A DNA stretch of 64,000 nucleotides. Origin: Vibrio sp. HA2012. GTDB lineage: Bacteria > Pseudomonadota > Gammaproteobacteria > Enterobacterales > Vibrionaceae. Below are positions 1-8,025 of this stretch, one piece after another. Under the pieces are notes generated by a model, which was given only the letters and a program-made list of their open reading frames with translations, was not told the origin of the DNA and searched no databases. Within the stretch, counting starts at the first letter, position 1; the number at the start of each line of letters is the position of its first letter. Position numbers and translations under genes: made by a program. The stretch lies in contig NZ_PFXK01000003.1 in assembly GCF_002812955.1 (NCBI RefSeq), positions 434,001 to 498,000 of the forward strand. The letters run 5' to 3'.

Positions 1-1583
1 CGCAGAGGTACAAAAGAATTTTCAGACCAGAATCGCAACAACTCAGGTGTGACACCAAAACTAGTGGCCATATAGTCAAAACGGACATCCTTCTGCTGCC
101 GAAGCTGCTCAATCATCCAGCTACCGATACCTCTTTGCTGTAATTCTGGATGTACTGCAATACGCATAATACGCAGACCAGACTGCAACACACCTTCCTG
201 ATAACCTAACTGACAGGCAATCGTACCTGCAATCAATTGACCTTTAGGCCGTCGCTCACCATGCATAATCTGTTTTGCAAGACCAGCATCCAATCCCCCC
301 TCTTCCGTCACCAAAATACAGCCGGTGATCTGTTTCTTATCGCTCTGGGCAAGAAAAAGATGCATGGAAGGGTCCGTCAATATATGCAGTAAATCATTAG
401 GTGAGGTCTGATAATGAGCCTGAACAAGCAAAGCAAAACAATCTCTCAGTTGTGCCGGCAGCAGTTGCTCGGATATCTCTAAACGACGAAATGTCAGATC
501 AGATATACTGACATCGGTTAAACAATCCTCCATTTCAGCATCCAGTATAAATGCCTCAAACATCCAGTCTTCCAGAGGATCATCTTTCTGCCAGCGAATA
601 GGTTGTGTGAGATGAACTGCATTCCAGCCCGGCCGGTTGATATCCAGCCAGCGGGTAAACTTCAAAGTAAATCCTCTTCCACATCCTTCATAACCATGCA
701 CTGTAGTAGAAAAAACTACCCGGTGGTAATGACGACTTAAAGCCTGTAGCAAAGGAACCGGTATTGATGATGCTTCATCAACCAGTAACAAATCACATTC
801 AGTTCTGTCCTTCAATAGCTCATCAGGAGGGATAAACCGCAAACTGGAGTGACAAGTTTGCAGTTTATTTTGTGAATCATTCTGCAGGTTAGTAAGCCCA
901 CTCCGGGCATGTTTAAACAGAGAATCAACCGATTTTCTGGCTGGAGCTGTAATAATAATATGCATATTTTTGCTGTTCATCAGCTCTGCTGAAGCTAGCC
1001 CCAGAGCACTACTTTTCCCTCGCCCCCGGTCTGCTGTGATAACAAGAGGGCGTTTACGATGTCCGGAGACCACGTGTCGAATAGCATCAATGGCTCTCTT
1101 CTGATCTGCATAACTATCTCCAGCAGTTATCACTGTTGAAACTGAAGGTAATTCAGGAAGTTTTCCGCCTTCAGTCAGTAGAAAAGCAGATCGGTTCAAT
1201 CTGTATGTCTCGAAAGATCTATTTATCCAATGGCTAAAATAACTTTTTTTGTCCATAAATAATAAAAACAATAGACCACCACCAACCAGAGCTCCTGTAG
1301 CTGCTGTCAAACTATTCGCATCCAGTCCTTCTGCGTCATCGTAGATCAGGCAATCCAGTTCCATTCCCAGAAACCGGCTTCCAAAGTGGCAAGGCTGAGT
1401 ATTGATACCCTGCAGCGGTAACCCTCCCAGTTTAAGTACCCGGGTATATTTTTCCTGCTGGATAAACTGCATCAGTACATCAGACTGCCACTGCCAGGTT
1501 CCATCAAGTTGTATAACAAAACGATAATTCTGCTGCCGGGCATAAGCAGATAAACGAGTTAAAAACTGGAGTGGGGCATTCAT
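1..1583 (-). CDS. tmcA: tRNA(Met) cytidine acetyltransferase TmcA, 3' end cut by window edge
   Basis: TmcA-type enzyme that uses ATP and acetyl-CoA to make N4-acetylcytidine at the wobble base of elongator tRNA-Met. About 527 residues are visible; the E. coli enzyme is about 670, so the C-terminal part lies beyond base 1. The order fits the family: an N-terminal DUF1726-like region, an RNA-helicase/ATPase module with a Walker A-like ADRGRGKSS (about residues 184-192) and a DEASS Walker B, then a GNAT acetyltransferase module (LRIMRIAVHPELQQRGIG). The start is uncertain: ATG at 1583 (MNAPLQFL) is used, and an in-frame ATG at 1637 would add 18 residues; neither has a strong Shine-Dalgarno. It follows the parB terminator on the same strand. 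Identity comes from domain order and recalled family sequences. Confidence 0.85.
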   Translation of the reverse strand, partial: MNAPLQFLTRLSAYARQQNYRFVIQLDGTWQWQSDVLMQFIQQEKYTRVLKLGGLPLQGINTQPCHFGSRFLGMELDCLIYDDAEGLDANSLTAATGALVGGGLLFLLFMDKKSYFSHWINRSFETYRLNRSAFLLTEGGKLPELPSVSTVITAGDSYADQKRAIDAIRHVVSGHRKRPLVITADRGRGKSSALGLASAELMNSKNMHIIITAPARKSVDSLFKHARSGLTNLQNDSQNKLQTCHSSLRFIPPDELLKDRTECDLLLVDEASSIPVPLLQALSRHYHRVVFSTTVHGYEGCGRGFTLKFTRWLDINRPGWNAVHLTQPIRWQKDDPLEDWMFEAFILDAEMEDCLTDVSISDLTFRRLEISEQLLPAQLRDCFALLVQAHYQTSPNDLLHILTDPSMHLFLAQSDKKQITGCILVTEEGGLDAGLAKQIMHGERRPKGQLIAGTIACQLGYQEGVLQSGLRIMRIAVHPELQQRGIGSWMIEQLRQQKDVRFDYMATSFGVTPELLRFWSENSFVPL

Positions 1584-1650
1584 AGCTGATCGGAATTCAC
1601 TGGATTGAAAGTGAGGAAATGGTATCACAGCCAGCATAGCAGACAGATAC

Positions 1651-1675
1651 AAAAAAGCCGCAAATTGCGGCTCTT
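1651..1675 (-). terminator. Intrinsic terminator after parB2
   Basis: Read on the minus strand, GCCGCAATTTGCGGC forms a hairpin (bases 1657-1671) followed directly by six T residues (1656-1651). It lies 40 bases past the parB2 stop and just before tmcA, so it should separate the parAB transcript from tmcA. Confidence 0.8.
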
Positions 1676-1715
1676 TCGATAGTAAATCAATATTTCATGG
1701 CGTATTTTATTAAAA

Positions 1716-2687
1716 TCATCCCAACCTAGATGTCAGAAAAGAAAGAATTTCCTGCATCGTACCGTCATCCACTTTCTTCAGGCTGATGGCTAGATTTGCC
1801 CCTTTACGGGTATATGTAGCACGACCTTTAACCAACTCATGTTTCTCAATCTGATTAACTTTAGGCGGTGTTAGCTCATGAATCCAGCTTTCCAGTTGCT
1901 CCGAAACATCTTTAGTCAAACGAGCCACACCCTGCGCACTACTGCGTTGCCAGACAAATCCGTCACCTTCTCTGCACTTACGGATCACGGCTAACTGGTG
2001 TTCGGGAGACAGTTCACTAAAATGCTTATGCAGTTTAACGATAGTTGGGCGCCCCAAATCACTGACATTAGGATAAGCCTGTAACAATTCTAATGGCAAT
2101 GCAGCCGCTTTCAGTGCTCCACTCACTAACGCTTCGCTACACTGAAACATCTGTGCCAGCGCTTTTTGATCCGCTGCCTCACCAGCGTCCAGTTTAGCCT
2201 GCATTTCTTTACCTCGTTCATACAAAGAGAGTGGCTTATGCGCGTTAGCAACATCAGAAAGGAACTTTGCATGTTCAGAATTAATATTCTCGGCAACATA
2301 CACTAAAAAATCTTGCTGGGACAGAATGCAGGATTTACGCCTGCGGCTGCCATCTAAAACTTCAATCCTGCCATCAACCATCTTTCTCCCAACGGCGGGA
2401 TATTGCTGACCACGTTCTTTAAGCGTAACCAGAATATCCGACAGAGCATGCTCTGTAAGAAAAGACTGTTCACGGGCATTTTCAGCAAATACACACGTTT
2501 GGGTTTCTACATCATGAGCAGGGATCTTAACCAGCTCAAACTCAACCACGTCTTTTCCGGCCACAGCCAGTTCGATAATTTGGGCCCGAGCCTTGGCGGC
2601 TGACTGAGCCTCCATCGGGGTCGTTGCACGACGTTTGTCCGCCTTTCCAAATAATTTTGCATTCAATTCAGAGGTTTTTAGTGCCAT
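1716..2687 (-). CDS. parB2: Chromosome II partitioning protein ParB2
   Basis: ParB/Spo0J-family centromere-binding CTPase of 323 residues, the usual size for vibrio ParB2. It binds parS2 sites, spreads on DNA and works with ParA2 to segregate chromosome II. A ParB N-terminal nucleotide-binding region (VLDGSRRRKSCIL, near residue 110) is followed by a helix-turn-helix region (ALAQMFQCSEALVSGALKAA) and a C-terminal dimerisation part. It starts six bases after the parA2 stop, so the two genes form one operon. Two perfect TTTACACTGTAAA palindromes in the window (4135 and 9075) are its expected targets. The identification rests on position beside parA2/rctB as well as on sequence. Confidence 0.93.
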   Translation of the reverse strand: MALKTSELNAKLFGKADKRRATTPMEAQSAAKARAQIIELAVAGKDVVEFELVKIPAHDVETQTCVFAENAREQSFLTEHALSDILVTLKERGQQYPAVGRKMVDGRIEVLDGSRRRKSCILSQQDFLVYVAENINSEHAKFLSDVANAHKPLSLYERGKEMQAKLDAGEAADQKALAQMFQCSEALVSGALKAAALPLELLQAYPNVSDLGRPTIVKLHKHFSELSPEHQLAVIRKCREGDGFVWQRSSAQGVARLTKDVSEQLESWIHELTPPKVNQIEKHELVKGRATYTRKGANLAISLKKVDDGTMQEILSFLTSRLG

Positions 2688-2693
2688 CTGCTA

Positions 2694-3911
2694 TTACTCC
2701 TGATTCAGTGATGGCCAGTGACTGTGCAGTACACGTTCCAGTTCAAGTGCGCTCTTCTGTACGGCATCCTGAGCCGTTGCCAGAGTCTTTTTACCCCCTT
2801 CAAAATCACTTACAGTCAGGTCAAAAACCGTGCTGTATGTATCCGCACAGGTTTCAAATGCACGGCTTCTTGGAATGGTCGCCATCATGACCTGATCATT
2901 CAGCAGATAATTCATTTCGGTCAGAACAGAGAGCTGCTTTTTATTATCATCTTCAAACATAGTCGGCATCAGGCGAACAAACTCCAGCCCTTTCCAGTGT
3001 GGAGGAAACATCTCATACACTGTTGGTAAATGCTGAAAAAAGTTAACCGTAGAAGCCCAGTCCAGACGTTTAGCAGCACACGGAATAATCAAAGCGTTTG
3101 AGGCATACATTGCATTCCAGACTAGAGGATCAACATGCGGACCGGTATCGATCATAATGATATCAAAGTCATCAGCAATCTGATCTATCAGCTTCTCTTT
3201 TAGCAAACAGACAATATCCAGCGACTGATGCCTGGAAAGATGCTGCCAGGCCTCAGCATTAAACATGGCATCTTCAGGAAATGCCGAAATCGTTTTCAGG
3301 TTAGGATACTGAGTCGGAAGCAATACATTTTTATGTAAAAATTCACGGTCAACCTGAGTACCTTCAGGTACGTTATCCAACATAATATCTACTGCAGAAT
3401 AAATATTATCATGATCTTCAATACTGATTTGAGGATTGAGGAATAATCGCAATGATCCCTGAGGATCAAGGTCAATCAGGCAAATTCGATAGCGTTTATC
3501 CAAGTTAAGAGCCAGACATGCCGCCAGGTGAACCGCTGACATAGATTTTCCGGTACCACCTTTTTGGTTTTGTACATTGATGATCCAAGGTTTATGCGGA
3601 GCTGCTTTTTTACGCTCATAGAAACTGGGAACGCCAGCTGCACTCATCAGCATGTGAGCTTCAGACAAGGAAATAGAATAGTGATTAGCATTATTCTTTG
3701 TAAACTGATGACCCTGATTTTCCAACTTAGCGATCGCATCATCCAGTTTTCTTCGAGTCAGTCCAGAGCGAGTTTCCATCAATGCCTTAGACATCGGAGG
3801 AAAATGATCATCACTACGTTCTTCCAGAACAATCTCTATACGATCAGCCTGAACTTGCTTTGTCTGTTCAGCAAGCTGGTAGAGGTTATCTATCGTTTGC
3901 TCTCGTTTCAT
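2694..3911 (-). CDS. parA2: Chromosome II partitioning ATPase ParA2
   Basis: Type Ia ParA ATPase of 405 residues. It has an N-terminal DNA-binding extension of about 105 residues with an HTH-like stretch, then the deviant Walker A KGGTGKS (residues 117-123), a Walker A' region (ICLIDLDPQGSLRLF) and Walker B (FDIIMIDTGPH). The protein makes dynamic ATP-dependent filaments or gradients that move ParB2-bound origins, and the N-terminal domain normally represses the parAB promoter. It is first in the parAB operon and reads away from the origin. The promoter should lie just right of 3911 in the AT-rich flank. Confidence 0.94.
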   Translation of the reverse strand: MKREQTIDNLYQLAEQTKQVQADRIEIVLEERSDDHFPPMSKALMETRSGLTRRKLDDAIAKLENQGHQFTKNNANHYSISLSEAHMLMSAAGVPSFYERKKAAPHKPWIINVQNQKGGTGKSMSAVHLAACLALNLDKRYRICLIDLDPQGSLRLFLNPQISIEDHDNIYSAVDIMLDNVPEGTQVDREFLHKNVLLPTQYPNLKTISAFPEDAMFNAEAWQHLSRHQSLDIVCLLKEKLIDQIADDFDIIMIDTGPHVDPLVWNAMYASNALIIPCAAKRLDWASTVNFFQHLPTVYEMFPPHWKGLEFVRLMPTMFEDDNKKQLSVLTEMNYLLNDQVMMATIPRSRAFETCADTYSTVFDLTVSDFEGGKKTLATAQDAVQKSALELERVLHSHWPSLNQE

Positions 3912-4134
3912 TATTAATTTCCATATAAGGATTAGGTCTAAAACCGATTGTACAGCAAATTATTATAGTTTCAATAAAAAGCTGAACATGCATTATTGAG
4001 TAATTAAACAGCATAGAATACATCTAACTTGTTATTGCTGAAAAAGTGACATTGAGCACATAAATTATTTCATTAAAATTTATAACTATTAACCGGTAGA
4101 TCAGGTTATTATTAAAATATTACAGTGTCACTTA

Positions 4135-4147
4135 TTTACACTGTAAA
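4135..4147. promoter_or_regulatory. parS2: parS2 centromere site (ParB2-binding palindrome)
   Basis: TTTACACTGTAAA is an exact match to the chromosome-II parS2 core TTTACAnTGTAAA. It lies 224 bases upstream of parA2, at the left edge of the origin. A near copy, TTTACAGAGTAAA with one mismatch, sits at 4465-4477 among the RctB sites. Confidence 0.88.
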
Positions 4148-4389
4148 CTATTATCAGACAGGGAAGTCCGGAACGATTATGAATACAGGACAAATTACGG
4201 TGGTTGTTATTCCAATAAAAATAGAGCGTTTACCCTCAGCTAAATAAAAGAAATCGCTGATACGCATAAAAATCTATCCTTATTTTCACATCAATCAAGC
4301 GATAAAAGATCACAAAAAAATACGGCACAGCAGAAAACCGATTTTTTATCATACATAACTAAAAAAAGGCTATCGCTAATTAAAATAAC

Positions 4390-4428
4390 CGGAAACATGA
4401 TCAAGAAGTTCACTTGATCATGTTTCCG
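4390..4428. repeat. Perfect 16-bp inverted repeat made of two head-to-head RctB-type sites
   Basis: CGGAAACATGATCAAG (4390-4405) is followed after seven bases by its exact reverse complement (4413-4428). Both arms contain the ATGATCA iteron core. It lies at the parA2-proximal end of the control region. Confidence 0.85.
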
Positions 4429-4451
4429 AGAATAAACCAAACAGAGGAAGC

Positions 4452-4785
4452 ATGATCAAGGGCATTTACAGAGTAAACAAAAACAACAGATCCGGATCTT
4501 ATTTCCGGATCAATGATCAAGGTAAAGTATTTCCCGGAAGCATGGAAATAAAACACTAACTTACGGCCAATGCCAGATATAATGGGGTATACAGGAGTTC
4601 TCCTGAGCATAACTCTATGATTCAGGTAAGCAACAAGGCAAAAAAACATATACAGTATCCCTTGATCATAGTTACGGAAAATCCGACAACTCAGCAGACA
4701 TCCCTGATAAAAAGGCGGCAAAATAAAACTGGTGACAAAAGCATCAGGAAAAGCGAAGAAGACAAAAATAACTCTTCTTGATCAT
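4452..4785. promoter_or_regulatory. Scattered RctB-binding sites of the control (rctA/inc-like) region
   Basis: ATGATCAAG occurs at 4452-4460 and 4513-4521 on the plus strand and at 4661-4669 and 4777-4785 on the minus strand. The seven preceding bases are related in each (AGGAAGC, CGGATCA, CGTAACT, CGGAACA), giving an extended consensus near CGGAAnC-ATGATCAAG. In V. cholerae such sites titrate RctB and limit initiation; that role is inferred here. Confidence 0.75.
4561..4572 (+). promoter_or_regulatory. TTACGGCYAATG element, copy 1 (candidate RctB regulatory site of the 39-mer type)
   Basis: TTACGGCCAATG lies inside the control region. A copy differing only in one pyrimidine sits directly in front of rctB (5176-5187). 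V. cholerae has iteron-unlike RctB sites in exactly these two places (39-mers in the control region, a 29-mer in the rctB promoter). Assignment to that class is inference; I could not compare with the actual 29/39-mer sequences. Confidence 0.4.
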
Positions 4786-4845
4786 TGTTCCGCTGGCAAA
4801 AAAACATCATTTACAGTCCAATCATCCAAAAATTCAGCGATGGCC

Positions 4846-4854
4846 TGTGGATAA
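4846..4854 (-). promoter_or_regulatory. DnaA box
   Basis: TGTGGATAA is the exact complement of the consensus DnaA box TTATCCACA. It stands 15 bases left of the iteron array, as expected for the DnaA-dependent chromosome-II origin. Confidence 0.85.
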
Positions 4855-4868
4855 GCTGTTAAGCCACC

Positions 4869-4990
4869 ATGATCATCACTCCATCAGAACATTGATCATT
4901 TCTCCGGATCTACCATGATCATCGATTCCAGTTATATTGATCATGCTTGCAGAATGTTATTGATCATCGTTCTGAACTATCCTTGATCAT
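4869..4990 (-). repeat. Six phased RctB iterons of the minimal origin
   Basis: TGATCA cores start at 4870, 4893, 4916, 4938, 4961 and 4984: spacings of 23, 23, 22, 23 and 23 bases, or about two helical turns. All six can be read in the same minus-strand orientation, as ATGATCA followed by TGG, ATG, TGG, ATA, ATA or AGG and preceded by a purine-rich stretch often carrying GGA or AGAA. All contain a Dam GATC site. This is the RctB assembly platform for opening the adjacent AT-rich DNA. Confidence 0.9.
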
Positions 4991-5050
4991 GTTTCTGAAG
5001 AGGTTATTTTTTTTCTTATTAAAAACAATCAGATACGAGAAAAAGACCAC

Positions 5051-5160
5051 TCAGATCAATAGATCATATAATCAATAAAGATCAAAATAATCAAAAAGAT
5101 CAGTTAAAGAAAAAATAATTTTTTTCTCTTTATTTATGATCTTTTTTTCTTTAATCTTTT
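5051..5160. other. DNA-unwinding element with ATCA ladder
   Basis: This segment is strongly AT-rich. Its first half carries six ATCA tetramers on the plus strand, starting at 5055, 5063, 5071, 5081, 5090 and 5099 (8-10 base steps). RctB has been reported to bind single-stranded ATCA repeats in the V. cholerae unwinding element. Poly-A and poly-T tracts follow up to the rctB leader. Confidence 0.75.
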
Positions 5161-5175
5161 GGAACGATAGCAATA

Positions 5176-5187
5176 TTACGGCTAATG
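5176..5187 (+). promoter_or_regulatory. TTACGGCYAATG element, copy 2, at the rctB start
   Basis: TTACGGCTAATG ends four bases before the first rctB ATG, so a protein bound here would block the rctB leader. It matches the copy at 4561 in 11 of 12 bases. It is a candidate for the autorepression site of RctB. Confidence 0.4.
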
Positions 5188-5191
5188 AGAA

Positions 5192-7180
5192 ATGGATCAC
5201 AAGATGAAGGCAGACGATAAGATACTCATCAAAGCACCACGCAGTCATAAAGATGGGCATTTGTTTGAAGTATCAGACAATATTATTGACTGGATAGAAC
5301 AGTATCAACATTTCAAAGGTGTGACCAAAAGTATTATTGAACTGCTGAATTTGATCTCGTTACAAGGGCTGAACAGTACTGATGGTTATGTCTCAACCAC
5401 ACAACTAGTTGAGGCAACTGATCGAAGGTTAACACGTGCCGCTATTCAGCAACGTCTAAGAGCTGCTGTCAACATAGGTTTGTTCACTCAAACTCCTGTC
5501 AGATTTGAAGAAGGTTTAGCCGGTAAAACCATGTTGCACCGTTTTGTTAATCCGAGCCAGCTTGTATCTATGTTGGGAGTAACCAGCCTGATGACAGAGT
5601 CAACGAAACAGACGGAAAAACAGAAACGCTCAAAAGCATTGGCCCAAACTCAGGTAAATCGTCGTTTGCTGAATGAATATGGGTTAAATACACCACCGGT
5701 GATGAAAGATGAAAAAGATCAGTTCGTAGTATCACCAACGAATTGGGCTGGGATCATCGATCAGGCTCTGGCGCCGCCAAGAACCCGGAAGAGTTATCAA
5801 AAAAGCATGGTTTCCATATCAGGATCCCGTGCCATCATTGAGACCCGATCATCAAAAAACATCATGACAGTCGACGATCTTATGACGTTGTTTGCGCTCT
5901 TTACACTGACAGTACAATATCATGATCATCAACAGGAAAGTTATCAGCTTAATGCCAGTCAGGTTCCGAATAAAACGCCTCTGTATATAACAGATATTCT
6001 CTCCATGAGAGGGAAAAAAGATAGCGGACCTGCCAGAGATGCTATCAGGGACAGTATTGATCGTATTGAATTTACTGATTTTCAGTTACATGAGCTGGCC
6101 GGGCGCTGGATGAGCGAGAATATGCCAGAAGGCTTTAAGAGTGATCGTTTCCGTTTTTTGGCTCGTACGATCACTGCTTCTGAAGAAGCGCCTTCGGAGA
6201 ATGCAGCCGGAGAGATCCGGATCAAACCTAATCTGTACATTTTGGTCTGGGAGCCTTCTTTCTACGAAGAATTACTGACCCGGGACTATTTCTTTCTGTT
6301 TCCTCCTGAAATTCTGAAACAACATACGCTGGTCTTTCAATTGTATTCGTTTTTCCGTAGTCGCATGTCCCGGCGTTTTACTGATAGCATGCTTCTGAGT
6401 GAATTGAATCAAAAGTTAGCCAGAAATATTGAATGGCGGCGTTTTTCTTCTGAATTGATCCGTGAACTGAAAAAGTTATCAGAAGGGAAAGGTGGAGACG
6501 ATCTTTTTGCGGTGAATTTGTGGGGATATCATCTGACGTTGAGTCAGACCGAAGCAAAAGGTAAGGTTTGTGATTATCAGGTCGATATTCGTTGTGATGT
6601 AGAAGAAGTGCTGCGTTTTTCCCGGGCCAGAACGACTAATGCCGGTAAACGTAATATGGCACCAACTCTGCCTAACCCTTTACGTAATGAAATGATCTCT
6701 AAGAAAAAGCTGGAAGAGTTTGCTGAAATTATCGATGGTGAATTTGAGCCGATCCAGCGAAATGCGGTATCTTCTGGCGGAAGATTAGGGCGCCGGGTTA
6801 AGCAGAGAAAGCATCTGGTCGAGATCAATGCGGATGAACTGACGATCACGTTATCTAAATATACTTCACCAGAAGCTCTGGAACGCAGTATAACGGCTCT
6901 TTCGGCCATGACTGGCCATCCCCCAGCCTTAATCAGAGATGAGTGTCAGGAGCTGATTGAGAAGCTGGATTGGCTAAGAGTCGGGGGAGATATCATGCCT
7001 CATTCCACGTTGAGTAAAACGATAGAATTATTTAATAGCCAGTCGGAATCTAAACATCTGTCGATAGAACGACTGATATCTGGGCTGGCAGTAAGAAGAA
7101 AAGTATGTAAGCAGATATTTGAAGGTCACATGAGTGAAGATGTTTTTTTGACACTCGATGAGGTTGCTGTCGGTAATTGA
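5192..7180 (+). CDS. rctB: Chromosome II replication initiator RctB
   Basis: RctB is the vibrio-specific initiator of chromosome II. It binds methylated iterons at oriCII, melts the adjacent AT-rich DNA and recruits the helicase, and its own level is autoregulated. The 662-residue frame follows recalled V. cholerae RctB throughout, including HKDGHLFEV near the N-terminus, winged-helix regions in the middle (GIIDQALAPPRTRKSYQKSM, ITASEEAP) and HLSIERLISGLAVRRKVCK at the end. The second ATG, at 5204 (MKADDKIL), would give 658 residues, the V. cholerae length, and may be the true start. An intrinsic terminator follows at 7328. The origin lies directly upstream. Confidence 0.96.
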   Translation: MDHKMKADDKILIKAPRSHKDGHLFEVSDNIIDWIEQYQHFKGVTKSIIELLNLISLQGLNSTDGYVSTTQLVEATDRRLTRAAIQQRLRAAVNIGLFTQTPVRFEEGLAGKTMLHRFVNPSQLVSMLGVTSLMTESTKQTEKQKRSKALAQTQVNRRLLNEYGLNTPPVMKDEKDQFVVSPTNWAGIIDQALAPPRTRKSYQKSMVSISGSRAIIETRSSKNIMTVDDLMTLFALFTLTVQYHDHQQESYQLNASQVPNKTPLYITDILSMRGKKDSGPARDAIRDSIDRIEFTDFQLHELAGRWMSENMPEGFKSDRFRFLARTITASEEAPSENAAGEIRIKPNLYILVWEPSFYEELLTRDYFFLFPPEILKQHTLVFQLYSFFRSRMSRRFTDSMLLSELNQKLARNIEWRRFSSELIRELKKLSEGKGGDDLFAVNLWGYHLTLSQTEAKGKVCDYQVDIRCDVEEVLRFSRARTTNAGKRNMAPTLPNPLRNEMISKKKLEEFAEIIDGEFEPIQRNAVSSGGRLGRRVKQRKHLVEINADELTITLSKYTSPEALERSITALSAMTGHPPALIRDECQELIEKLDWLRVGGDIMPHSTLSKTIELFNSQSESKHLSIERLISGLAVRRKVCKQIFEGHMSEDVFLTLDEVAVGN

Positions 7181-7222
7181 ATCTGAGCGGATATTTTTTC
7201 CGGACACAAAAATGACAGTACC

Positions 7223-7253
7223 TTGACATTGGATGTTCAGAGAAATTTATACT
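7223..7253 (+). promoter_or_regulatory. Candidate promoter downstream of rctB
   Basis: A perfect -35 TTGACA (7223-7228) is followed after 19 bases by TATACT (7248-7253). The spacing is long, so strength is uncertain. It would start transcription near 7260, inside the rctB-to-7695 gap. Confidence 0.35.
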
Positions 7254-7259
7254 GAATCC

Positions 7260-7358
7260 CGAATAGACAACCTTTAGGCCTTCTGTTTATCGGAAGAGCT
7301 TGTTTATAACATCCATTCATAATGGTTTAGCGGGTCAGTAAGTACTCGCTATTTTTTT
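7260..7358 (+). ncRNA. Possible small RNA between rctB and the next gene
   Basis: Between the candidate promoter (7223-7253) and the terminator (7328-7358) lie about 100 bases with no reading frame. An internal hairpin (CTTCTG / CGGAAG, near 7279-7295) precedes the terminal hairpin. The layout fits a trans-acting small RNA ending in a rho-independent terminator. The alternative is that this is merely the 3' UTR of rctB. I see nothing else in the rest of the 7181-7694 gap. Confidence 0.3.
7328..7358 (+). terminator. Intrinsic terminator downstream of rctB
   Basis: TAGCGGGT (7328-7335) pairs with ACTCGCTA (7344-7351) through eight pairs, one of them G-T, around the loop CAGTAAGT, and is followed by seven T residues. 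Confidence 0.8.
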
Positions 7359-7694
7359 ACCTGTCGTTTCGGTATGATGCAACGATGATCAGGGTAAATC
7401 AGTCTTTACGCCTTGATTCTGCTTGCAGAATTTCGTCTTTTTACTTTGAATTATGTGATAACGGTAACTTGTTATATGTATGGCAGCGCATCGCCCCAGT
7501 GTTCAGATTTTCTGCGGGATGAACCAGTAAAGATAATGCAGAATTAGCCGATGTACAAAAGCTTAATAACAGATTGAACAGTTAAGTGTCGGAAGTTATG
7601 CCTGCTTCACATTCTGGATCAGTTTTGCTTAACAAGAATATACCCCTTTGCTAAATAGTCAGTGTCCCTGACGTGGTTTTGTTCGGAGGTGTAT

Positions 7695-7889
7695 ATGTCG
7701 ATTAATTCCTTAAACCATGAAGAAATGTCAGATAGAGCATCAACCTGGGATCCTAAAGAAGAGGAATCCAGGCTGTCTCCCAGACAGGTGAAATCTGCAC
7801 AGGCACGACGTCGTATTGAGATGATGAAAGATCTGCGTGAAAGCGGGTTAACCATGGAAGAAGCAGAGGAAATGGGGCTGCTGGACTGA
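7695..7889 (+). CDS. Small charged protein, function unknown
   Basis: A 64-residue protein (MSINSLNHEEMSDRAS...) with start ATG 7695 behind a good Shine-Dalgarno GGAGG (7685-7689). It is very hydrophilic, with a basic patch (SAQARRRIEMMKD) followed by an acidic helical tail ending MEEAEEMGLLD, and has no signal peptide or membrane segment. The pattern loosely recalls short PA3496-type proteins, but that is a weak resemblance. It sits alone between two terminators (7328 and 7935), so it is probably monocistronic. Strong ribosome site and coding-like composition support it as a real gene. Confidence 0.65.
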   Translation: MSINSLNHEEMSDRASTWDPKEEESRLSPRQVKSAQARRRIEMMKDLRESGLTMEEAEEMGLLD

Positions 7890-7934
7890 GTTTGACGTTT
7901 GCCTGACAGAGTGTAACTTAAGTTTTTAATAGAT

Positions 7935-7960
7935 GGGCGACATTATGTCGCCCTTATTTT
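7935..7960 (+). terminator. Intrinsic terminator
   Basis: GGGCGACA-TTA-TGTCGCCC (7935-7953) is a perfect 8-bp hairpin followed by TTATTTTG. It ends the 64-residue gene. It also shows that a longer frame opening at 7933 is not the real start of the next gene. Confidence 0.85.
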
Positions 7961-8025
7961 GTTTCTGTAATCTACTTTATGCTATATTTCTGCACCACGT
8001 AAGGCGACTGACTGGAACGGGAACT

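Larger units (their letters stand above)
3912..5191. other. oriCII: oriCII: replication origin and copy-control region of chromosome II
   Basis: This 1.28-kb gap between parA2 and rctB has no convincing gene. From left to right: a parS2 palindrome (4135), an AT-rich flank, six scattered RctB-type sites in both orientations (4390-4785, the position of the V. cholerae rctA/inc control region), a DnaA box (4846-4854), six tandem RctB-type iterons (4869-4990), an AT-rich unwinding zone with ATCA repeats (about 5051-5160) and the rctB leader. Each iteron core contains GATC, consistent with the known need for Dam methylation for RctB binding. The order matches the V. cholerae oriCII plan. Confidence 0.93.

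Noticed and set aside
4410-4721. 103-codon minus-strand frame inside the origin
   Set aside because: It overlaps four RctB sites, has biased low-complexity codons and no good ribosome site. It lies where V. cholerae has rctA, which is known as a transcribed, non-translated control region.
7933-8025. N-terminal extension of the 69-residue gene
   Set aside because: Its first codons form the hairpin of an intrinsic terminator; the GTG at 8026 is the more likely start.
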